Of a stretch of 14,513 bases of DNA, positions 7,825 through 13,343 are shown piece by piece. A program made the translations under genes and the position numbers. Under the pieces are notes generated by a model, which ran no database searches, was not told the DNA's origin, and was given only the letters and a program-made list of their open reading frames with translations. Positions within the stretch are counted from its first letter, which is position 1. Each line of letters begins with the position of its first letter. Origin of the DNA: Succinivibrionaceae bacterium UBA3769 (GTDB lineage: Bacteria; Pseudomonadota; Gammaproteobacteria; Enterobacterales; Succinivibrionaceae); NCBI GenBank assembly GCA_002372325.1, contig DFFT01000160.1:1-14513 (forward strand), read 5' to 3'.

Positions 7825-7857
7825 CTGTCTGCTTCCGGAAGGCATTCCCGCAGACAG
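7825..7857. repeat. Perfect 8-bp inverted repeat
   Basis: CTGTCTGC (7825-7832) and GCAGACAG (7850-7857) flank a 17-base centre that itself contains the palindrome TTCCGGAA. No T-run follows on either strand, so it is not a standard terminator. It could be a protein-binding site or a leader hairpin of the secreted-protein pair. Confidence 0.5.
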
Positions 7858-7930
7858 CCGCATCCGCCCCCCTTTCGCTTTGTCAGGGGCCGGACACGGA
7901 ACAGCAAATACATAGCATGTACTTTAGCAT

Positions 7931-7934
7931 GAGG
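7931..7934 (+). promoter_or_regulatory. Ribosome binding site deciding the start of the first secreted protein
   Basis: GAGG lies five bases before the ATG at 7940. A GTG at 7934 would give a frame two codons longer, but it overlaps this site, so the ATG is preferred. Confidence 0.7.
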
Positions 7935-7939
7935 TGCGC

Positions 7940-9283
7940 ATGAAAATTCTTAAAGCAGGTCTGGCTGCAGTTCCCCTGATCCTGGGACTGGCCGCGTTCA
8001 CCCCGGATCCCTGCAGTGCAGAGACCGTTGACTACGCCAAAATGAAGCGCGAAATCGGCCAGGCCGAGTACTACGTCAGGGAATTTGAAAAGGAAGTCGC
8101 TCTGCAGCATGGCGGGGAAAAGATGGTCTGGCGTTCCAAAAAGGACGCCCTCACCAAGGTGCAGGCCCTGAAGGAGAAGTATCCGGACAATCCGGATGTG
8201 GAGGCTCTCTTTCAGCGCACCAAAATCACCCTCATGAAGAGCAAGGGGGACTACACCGAGGTGCATCCGGAATGGGTAGCCTATAAGAAGAAGGAAGAAG
8301 AGCTCCGGAATACCATTTCCGCCATCGGCGACCGGGACTTTGAAAAGTTCCTGAACGATCACCGCGCCGACATTATCCCCGCGGCCCCCATCCCCAATCC
8401 CAACGCGGTGTCCATTTCCGACATCAAGGACAAGTACGTCGTTCTGGAAAACGTGGAATATCCCTCCAACCAGTTCTACGGTCTCACCGGCGAATACCTC
8501 TGGCAGGGCAAGCCTTCTCTGGGCTACTACTTTATTAATATCTCCGAAAGAAACTGGCTGGGCCCCTACGAAGCCGTGAAGCGCTACCGCCGCACCGTGG
8601 ACTCCAGTCTGGGCGACACCATCAAGTTCACCGTGCTGGGCAAGATCTCCGAGGTTATCGCGGAAAACCCCGATCCCGCCAAGAAGAAGGTGGGCGCGCC
8701 CCGGCTGGGCTGGGCTGTGCTTCCGGTGGCTCTGAAGGTTCCGGGACACGTGGCTGCCTTCTATCAGGAAAGCGCCGATGCTTCCGGGTATTTTGCCGGC
8801 GAGGATCAGGTAAAGCAGCTTAAGGAAGGCTGGTATTCCGTGAAGAGCATTCCGGCGGATGTCACTCCGGAAAGGCTCATGGAGATCTTCATGACCGCCA
8901 TCAAGGAAAAGAACTTCGATCTGTACCTGGACTGCATCAATCCTGACCGCAAGGCCGGCCCGCAGGCTCCGGATCTGGTGCGCTATCACTGGGATCTCCA
9001 TCAGGAACGCTTCCGGAAGGAATATGTGCATGCCACCTTTGACAAGGCCGAGATCAAGGTTATCAAGGGCTTTGACAACACCGATGAAGCAGAAAACTTC
9101 TTCCTGGACGATGAACAGCGAGCCATCCTGAACAAGACTCAGGGCGAGGTGGTGAAGCAGGCCACGGTCAACAGCAGAGCCTTTAACGAAAACGGCAAGC
9201 AAATAGGTTCCCCGCATCCCCACGTGCTCATCAAAAAAGGCAACGGCAGATGGTATGTGGAAGACTATGCCGCCCGGTTCTGA
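7940..9283 (+). CDS. Secreted protein of unknown function
   Basis: This is a 447-residue protein. A Sec signal peptide (K2, K5, hydrophobic 8-20) is probably cut after CSA (25-27), giving a periplasmic or secreted protein. I do not recognise the family. The N-terminal part (about 30-130) is charged and helical, the middle (about 155-270) looks beta-rich (for example GYYFINIS and IKFTVLGKISEVI), and the last about 140 residues start with a helix rich in Met and Lys (ERLMEIFMTAIKEKNFDLYL) and end in GNGRWYVEDYA. That pattern, helix first and a final strand with W-Y/K-V, is reminiscent of NTF2-like ligand-binding domains; it is a guess from pattern only. Codon use is that of a well expressed gene (many AAG, CTG, GGC). 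It is followed after 41 bases by another secreted-protein gene, so the two are likely one operon. Confidence 0.88.
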   Translation: MKILKAGLAAVPLILGLAAFTPDPCSAETVDYAKMKREIGQAEYYVREFEKEVALQHGGEKMVWRSKKDALTKVQALKEKYPDNPDVEALFQRTKITLMKSKGDYTEVHPEWVAYKKKEEELRNTISAIGDRDFEKFLNDHRADIIPAAPIPNPNAVSISDIKDKYVVLENVEYPSNQFYGLTGEYLWQGKPSLGYYFINISERNWLGPYEAVKRYRRTVDSSLGDTIKFTVLGKISEVIAENPDPAKKKVGAPRLGWAVLPVALKVPGHVAAFYQESADASGYFAGEDQVKQLKEGWYSVKSIPADVTPERLMEIFMTAIKEKNFDLYLDCINPDRKAGPQAPDLVRYHWDLHQERFRKEYVHATFDKAEIKVIKGFDNTDEAENFFLDDEQRAILNKTQGEVVKQATVNSRAFNENGKQIGSPHPHVLIKKGNGRWYVEDYAARF

Positions 9284-9324
9284 TTACGGAAATGCGGCGA
9301 TAACAGTAACGGATGGAATAACAA

Positions 9325-10401
9325 ATGAATCTTAAGAAATTGTCTCTCGCCCTGCTGGCCGTATGCAGCATGGCTTTTGCTCAGGCTTATGCAGCTCCCA
9401 AGGAAAAGGAAGCTACCGACGTCTTTACCGTAAACGAGGTGCTTGCCTCCCTGGACAAAGGAGGTCAGGCTTTTTTATCCGCTATCAGGGCTCATCCCAT
9501 GGTCAAACAGGTACAGGATCCCTACTACCAGTACTACACGGTTGCCGGAGTGCTGTCTGACTGGGATAACATGCTGCCCAAAAACATGCCCGGAAAGGCT
9601 GAGCAGATACACGCTCTGAACGAAAAGGAAAAGGAACAGCTCGGCGTAATTCTGATTCTGGCCTCCGAAGTCCGGGCTCTCCGCAGCGAGGCCTCCCGTC
9701 TGGCCATATCAGTGCATTCCAGCAAGCTTACGGAATACGACCGCATTATGGGCTACACCTACGAATACCTTAACGGATCCTTCGGTGATGAATTTATCGA
9801 GGCCATACAGGGAGCCGATGCCGCTGTGGACAAATGCATGGACTATGTGAAACAGACCAGCTACTCTCCGAAAGGCGCCACCTGGAACAAGCTGCTCCAG
9901 TATTCCGGGATTCAGCAGTATGCCTTCGGCAGCAGCGGCAAGGCCTACAACATCATCTCCGCCGGCAATGCCATGATGCGCTACTACCGTCAGGTGGATA
10001 AGAGCTTTATGTCAAGCTTCCTGAAGAACATTGCCGCCCGAACCGCAAAGCTGAGAGCCAAGCTGAAGGATCAAAGAACCCGGATAATGACGGTTAAGGA
10101 TATTCAGGATATCGGAGTTCTTACGGTCTATCTTGACGCTCTGGATATTTACGCTGCCAAGGTCGAGTCTGATGTGAAGCGCTCTGAAAGCCTGCTCAGG
10201 GATATTTACGATAATGGCAAAAACTCCGGCAAAATCATTAACGGCAAGCTGAATCTCAAGCAGATCACTCTCTCCGGCGTGCCTGCCACCTACGTAACTC
10301 CCTTCTCGCGCGGCATCATCATGTGCAAAGACTCCTGGAACAGGCTGATAGAAAACGGACAGGTGCCTCTTTCTGAGAAGCAGAACAGCGTGAAGATCTG
10401 A
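9325..10401 (+). CDS. Secreted helical protein of unknown function
   Basis: This is a 358-residue protein with a clear Sec signal peptide (K4-K5, hydrophobic 6-19), cut after AYA (21-23). I do not recognise the family. The mature part looks mostly helical and moderately basic, with only two Cys and no repeats. It contains no catalytic motif that I can see. A basic heptad-like stretch (AARTAKLRAKLKDQRTR, about residues 233-249) and a second helix around 268-295 could form a coiled coil. The upstream GGATGG (9311-9316) is a weak ribosome binding site, so translation may be coupled to the preceding secreted-protein gene 41 bases upstream. A strong terminator follows. The pair probably acts together in the periplasm or outside the cell. 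Confidence 0.87.
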   Translation: MNLKKLSLALLAVCSMAFAQAYAAPKEKEATDVFTVNEVLASLDKGGQAFLSAIRAHPMVKQVQDPYYQYYTVAGVLSDWDNMLPKNMPGKAEQIHALNEKEKEQLGVILILASEVRALRSEASRLAISVHSSKLTEYDRIMGYTYEYLNGSFGDEFIEAIQGADAAVDKCMDYVKQTSYSPKGATWNKLLQYSGIQQYAFGSSGKAYNIISAGNAMMRYYRQVDKSFMSSFLKNIAARTAKLRAKLKDQRTRIMTVKDIQDIGVLTVYLDALDIYAAKVESDVKRSESLLRDIYDNGKNSGKIINGKLNLKQITLSGVPATYVTPFSRGIIMCKDSWNRLIENGQVPLSEKQNSVKI

Positions 10402-10446
10402 AAAGCGCGTTTTCAGGGGCCGCAAAACACCTGAAAACCCTATCTC

Positions 10447-10475
10447 AAGAGAGCGTATAAAACGCTCTCTTTTTC
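10447..10475 (+). terminator. Rho-independent terminator of the secreted-protein operon
   Basis: A perfect 9-bp stem (10448-10456 with 10462-10470) with a 5-base loop is followed by TTTT, and an A-T pair extends its base. It lies 46 bases after the stop codon at 10401. Confidence 0.9.
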
Positions 10476-10614
10476 GTATAGTTTGTAGCCGGTGACCGTT
10501 TTCATCGCCCCCGTAATGCGATCTATGCCAGCCCTTATGCCGCAAAGGCCCCCTGCAAGTTCTCCCTTTGAAAAAACTTTCAAGAAAAAAATCGTTTTTT
10601 TTGCGAAAAAATTG

Positions 10615-10642
10615 TTGCAACCTGATTCAGTTTTCCTATAAT
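10615..10642 (+). promoter_or_regulatory. Sigma70 promoter of the decarboxylase gene
   Basis: TTGCAA (10615-10620), a 16-base spacer, and a perfect -10 TATAAT (10637-10642) are present. Long A and T tracts directly upstream could act as an UP element. The -35 is part of AAATTGTTGCAA (10609-10620), identical in sequence and spacing to the element before rubrerythrin. Transcription would start near 10649. Confidence 0.72.
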
Positions 10643-10664
10643 TCAAACCACTTTAAAGCTAGCA

Positions 10665-10710
10665 GTCCGACCTGGCTTCGGACATTTCTCCGGCCTGTGG
10701 CAATGCCACA
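10665..10710 (+). promoter_or_regulatory. Structured 5' leader of the decarboxylase
   Basis: Two hairpins lie in the predicted leader. GTCCG (10665-10669) pairs with CGGAC (10679-10683), and TGTGGC (10696-10701) pairs perfectly with GCCACA (10705-10710) around a 3-base loop. The second ends just before the ribosome binding site GAGGTG (10716-10721), which is an unusually long 13 bases from the ATG. Control of translation by RNA structure is possible; no known riboswitch consensus was recognised. Confidence 0.45.
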
Positions 10711-10734
10711 TTTGCGAGGTGCAATTAGATAGTA

Positions 10735-11895
10735 ATGAACAATCTGCTTAATACAGAACTCGATTATCAGGACCTTGTTTCCAAGTACGGCTCACCTCTC
10801 CTGGTACTTGACAAGGCTACTGTGAGACATCAGTATCGGTCACTCAGAGACGCTCTGCCCGGTGTGACTCTCCATTATGCTCTTAAGCCTCTCCCGCAGG
10901 ACGCTGTGATTGATGTCCTTGAAGAAGAAGGCGCCTGCTTTGATCTCGCCTCCAACGGTGAGGTTGATATCATGAGAGAGCACGGAATCAACCCTGCCAA
11001 GTGCATCCATACCCACCCCATCAAGAAGCCTTCTGACATTTCCTACGCTCTTGATTACGGCTGCCGGGTGTTTGTTGCCGATAATGTCTGCGAACTGAAA
11101 AAGCTTGCAGAGTTCAAGGATCAGGTTAAGGTGCTTATCAGAGTAAGCTTCCCCAATCCTGAGACCAAGGTGGATCTGTCCAAAAAGTTCGGAGCTCTCC
11201 CTGAGGAAGTGCTGCCTCTGCTGGAAAAGGCCCGGGATCTCGGCATCGAAATCTACGGTCTCTCCTTCCATGTAGGCTCCCAGGTGAAGACCGCCAAGAG
11301 ACATATAGAAGCTGTTACCGCCTGCGCTGACATCATCCGCGAGGCTGCTGCCAAGGGCATTGCCATTAACGTGCTCGATATCGGCGGCGGATTCCCGGTA
11401 GACTATGACAATGCCGGCGAAACCGACATCCGTGAGTTCTGCAAGCCCATCGTAGCCGCTCTGGCCAATGTGCCCGAGGGTGTGCGCATCATTGCCGAGC
11501 CGGGAAGATTCATTTCCGCTCCGTGCATGATCGGCATCTGCTCGGTTACCGGAAAGAGCATGCGTTTCGGCAAGCCCTGGTACTATCTGGATGACGGCGT
11601 TTACTGCAGCTACTCCGGTCAGATTTTTGACCACGTGGTATATCCGAAGTACACCCAGAAGACCGGCGCCATTGCCTGTTCTGTGCTGGCCGGCCCTACC
11701 TGCGACAGCATTGACATCATTGCCGAGGACATTCCTCTGCCGGAGCTGGAAGTAGGCGATCTGGTAATCGGCAAGATGATGGGCGCTTATACCATTGCCA
11801 CTGCTACCAACTTCAACTTCATTCCGCAGGCTAAGATTGTGGAAATCGATCTGGAAAGAGAAGCTCTCAGCATCAACTTTCCGATGGTAGCCTGA
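10735..11895 (+). CDS. Fold-III PLP-dependent lysine/ornithine decarboxylase
   Basis: This 386-residue cytoplasmic enzyme removes CO2 from ornithine and/or lysine to give putrescine or cadaverine, the entry to polyamine synthesis. It is of the eukaryotic-ODC type (alanine-racemase-like barrel plus beta domain), about the usual 390 residues, not the large fold-I SpeC/CadA type. Motifs seen: PLP lysine K51 in YALKP, HVGSQ (179-183), the phosphate-binding GGGFP (217-221), EPGRF (255-259), DDGVY (286-290) and the active-site GPTCDSID with C323 and D324. These keep both half-sites of the obligate dimer intact. Similar short bacterial enzymes include lysine/ornithine decarboxylases of Selenomonas and Vibrio; substrate preference cannot be read here. 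It has its own promoter, a structured leader and a terminator, so it is monocistronic. GAGGTG (10716-10721) is the ribosome binding site. Confidence 0.95.
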   Translation: MNNLLNTELDYQDLVSKYGSPLLVLDKATVRHQYRSLRDALPGVTLHYALKPLPQDAVIDVLEEEGACFDLASNGEVDIMREHGINPAKCIHTHPIKKPSDISYALDYGCRVFVADNVCELKKLAEFKDQVKVLIRVSFPNPETKVDLSKKFGALPEEVLPLLEKARDLGIEIYGLSFHVGSQVKTAKRHIEAVTACADIIREAAAKGIAINVLDIGGGFPVDYDNAGETDIREFCKPIVAALANVPEGVRIIAEPGRFISAPCMIGICSVTGKSMRFGKPWYYLDDGVYCSYSGQIFDHVVYPKYTQKTGAIACSVLAGPTCDSIDIIAEDIPLPELEVGDLVIGKMMGAYTIATATNFNFIPQAKIVEIDLEREALSINFPMVA

Positions 11896-11916
11896 TAAGC
11901 TTCACCGAAAGCTAAG

Positions 11917-11945
11917 CCGGGGATCGCAGGATTCCCGGTTTTTTA
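11917..11945 (+). terminator. Rho-independent terminator of the decarboxylase
   Basis: A 9-bp stem (11917-11925 with 11930-11938, one G-T pair) with a 4-base loop is followed by a run of six T. It begins 21 bases after the stop codon. Confidence 0.9.
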
Positions 11946-12039
11946 TGCCCTGAAGGAGAAGCCTGAGAAGTTCCTTGATACAGGCCAGCCCGCACCCTCT
12001 TAAAAATGATTTCTGAAGCCGCATCCCCCGAGGGGATAC

Positions 12040-12067
12040 AAAAAAGGCCGCCCTTTCGGACAGCCCT
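12040..12067 (-). terminator. Rho-independent terminator of the unknown minus-strand gene
   Basis: Read on the minus strand, a nine-pair stem with one bulged G and two G-U pairs closes a GAAA loop (12067-12045). It is followed by a T-run (A's at 12040-12045 on the plus strand). It lies 22 bases after the stop codon at 12090 and faces the decarboxylase terminator, so the two convergent genes are insulated from each other. Confidence 0.75.
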
Positions 12068-12089
12068 TTCAAATCATAAACCGTAATCT

Positions 12090-12752
12090 CTAACCGGCCT
12101 TGCGGAGAATACTGAACTCCAGTACCTCGGCCTTCTGCTGCTCCCAGCCATCAAGCTTAAGGAAGCTGATTACTCCCGGAGTGCCCAGCACCAGATAGTC
12201 GCCCTTTCTGGCAAAGCTTCTAGTGAGATCGCTGGTGTCCTGCACATAATCAAAATCCGTGGCGGCCATGGCTTCAAGCTGGCAGCACTCGCCGGCCTCT
12301 TCCACCATGAGCACGTGCTCCATATCGCTGTCATAAATCACCGGATCAGTGATAACTCCGTAACACACCACTGAAGCGATGTTTTTCAGGAAATGCGGCA
12401 GCTCTGAATCATCCGAGAACATGGCAATACCAAGCCCGACTTCGTCTTTCCGGATTTCCTGAACCCGGGAAATCCCCTGAAGATATAAAACCTTGGAGCC
12501 GGTACCGACCTTGAGCAAGCCGTGTTTAACCTTTACCGATCCCTCCAGCATCCTGGAACCGTCCATTTTTTCAAACGGTATGGGCAATGCCGCGGAAACC
12601 ACGTAGTCCGGAGAAAGAAGACTGCCCCGTACTCCGTTCATATTGTACGGAATATTCCTGATAAACCTCCGGTATACCAGATCAGGAGTGGCAGATCGCT
12701 GTCCTACAAGCTCGCTGAGTTCTGAAATCCTGTCAGAATTTAAGTTCTTCAT
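12090..12752 (-). CDS. Protein of unknown function
   Basis: This is a 220-residue protein from the ATG at 12752; a start at 12833 would add 27 residues. I do not recognise it. There is no signal peptide, membrane segment or familiar catalytic motif. It looks like a mixed alpha/beta cytoplasmic protein with several hydrophobic strands (GLLKVGTGSKVLYLQGI, YLVLGTPGVISFL). I prefer the inner start because a good promoter (TTAACT, 17 bases, TATAAT) would start transcription near 12842, leaving almost no leader for the outer ATG. The extra N-terminus (Cys, Trp and charged residues) also looks unlike coding sequence. Neither start has a strong ribosome binding site. It ends at its own terminator, and the promoter is bracketed by an inverted repeat, suggesting control by a dimeric repressor. 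It is divergent from the CARF gene. Confidence 0.75.
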   Translation of the reverse strand: MKNLNSDRISELSELVGQRSATPDLVYRRFIRNIPYNMNGVRGSLLSPDYVVSAALPIPFEKMDGSRMLEGSVKVKHGLLKVGTGSKVLYLQGISRVQEIRKDEVGLGIAMFSDDSELPHFLKNIASVVCYGVITDPVIYDSDMEHVLMVEEAGECCQLEAMAATDFDYVQDTSDLTRSFARKGDYLVLGTPGVISFLKLDGWEQQKAEVLEFSILRKAG

Positions 12753-12836
12753 TTTGTGTTGATCTTTACTGCGCTGATAATTATCTGTTAATTCTCTAGA
12801 TGCCTTCCATTCTTCTGCGTAACAGATAAGCATGTA

Positions 12837-12887
12837 AACGTTTTCTTAATTATAGTTGATTCCTCGGCAAAAGTTAACGAAAACGTT
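12837..12887. repeat. Inverted repeat bracketing a promoter (operator candidate)
   Basis: AACGTTTTCTTAA (12837-12849) and TTAACGAAAACGTT (12874-12887) are reverse complements apart from one missing base, with 24 bases between them. One arm overlaps the -35 of the minus-strand promoter and the other covers its start point. The right arm also contains its own small palindrome (AACG, AAAA, CGTT). Confidence 0.62.
12849..12877 (-). promoter_or_regulatory. Sigma70 promoter of the unknown minus-strand gene
   Basis: On the minus strand, TTAACT (12877-12872), a 17-base spacer and a perfect TATAAT (12854-12849) are present. Transcription would start near 12842, giving a leader of about 90 bases to the ATG at 12752. 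Confidence 0.68.
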
Positions 12888-13343
12888 ATCAAGGTATAAA
12901 AAAATGTTAACTCGGGCAGCAAACGAGGGTCAAAACGCCCGTATAAAAACTGTAACAAGAAGCTGTTTGTGGTTATCAGAGCGGAGTTTTCAGGACATGA
13001 GACAGATGCTCTCAGGTGTTATTCTTAACTCGGGAGTTTCAAATCCGGAGTTTCGTCATTTTTGAAGCTTTTCACAGAGCAAAGCCTGAAGTTGTACCAA
13101 AAAAAACTCTGCCATCACTCCATCATTACCGCAACGGCAATGTCCGAAGCATCTTCAGTATCCGCCAAGAAAGCCAGCAGTCAATGCGAAACAGGATTAT
13201 TTTTTCCTCGCCATGAAAAAGAAGCCCTATGCGGAAAATCACACACTTTAAAGAATATTTCAGCAATCAGGTGTAAGAACAGCGGAGACTATAGATAATA
13301 ACTATTAAGATAGCAAAACTTACTAAGACGCAAGGTAAAACAT

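Larger units (their letters stand above)
7596..7939. other. Divergent intergenic region
   Basis: This gap of about 340 bases lies between the repeat-protein gene (-) and the secreted-protein pair (+). It holds a minus-strand TATAAT (7634-7629) with no good -35, a perfect 8-bp inverted repeat (7825-7832 with 7850-7857), and TAGCATG twice (7913-7919, 7925-7931) just before the next start. TACAAT at 7801-7806 could be a -10 for the plus-strand pair but lacks a good -35. I see no gene. Confidence 0.5.
10402..10734. other. Intergenic region between secreted-protein operon and decarboxylase
   Basis: These 333 bases hold, in order, an 8-bp inverted repeat (10410-10417 with 10430-10437), a strong terminator, an A/T-tract run (about 10571-10612) that could act as an UP element, the decarboxylase promoter, and a leader with two hairpins. 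No coding sequence is evident; a longer minus-strand frame across it is a shadow. Confidence 0.65.
12834..13343. other. Long AT-rich intergenic region before the CARF gene
   Basis: These 510 bases are AT-rich and carry no convincing gene. The left end holds the minus-strand promoter and inverted repeat. Further right, GGAGTTT occurs three times (about 12983, 13033 and 13047) without regular spacing. I looked for repeated units of 25-40 bases and saw none, so it is not a CRISPR array. A 78-codon frame (13062-13298) has no ribosome binding site and an unnatural composition. No clear -35/-10 pair for the CARF gene was found, only AT-rich -10-like sequence near 13290-13310. Confidence 0.55.

Noticed and set aside
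7883..7892. TCAGGGGCCG here and again at 10413-10422
   Set aside because: A single 10-base match in 14.5 kb is expected by chance, and the two contexts (upstream gap and post-stop stem) do not correspond.
7883..9223. 446-codon minus-strand frame opposite the first secreted protein
   Set aside because: It mirrors the plus-strand gene, which has a ribosome binding site and a signal peptide; the minus-strand product has no ribosome binding site and is a typical antisense artefact of GC-rich codons.
10840..11634. 264-codon minus-strand frame inside the decarboxylase
   Set aside because: It is a shadow of a gene with all fold-III decarboxylase motifs.
12856..13298. Short open frames and GGAGTTT repeats, considered as a CRISPR array or small gene
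   Set aside because: Repeats are short and irregular with no 25-40 base unit or spacers; the frames lack ribosome binding sites and natural composition.
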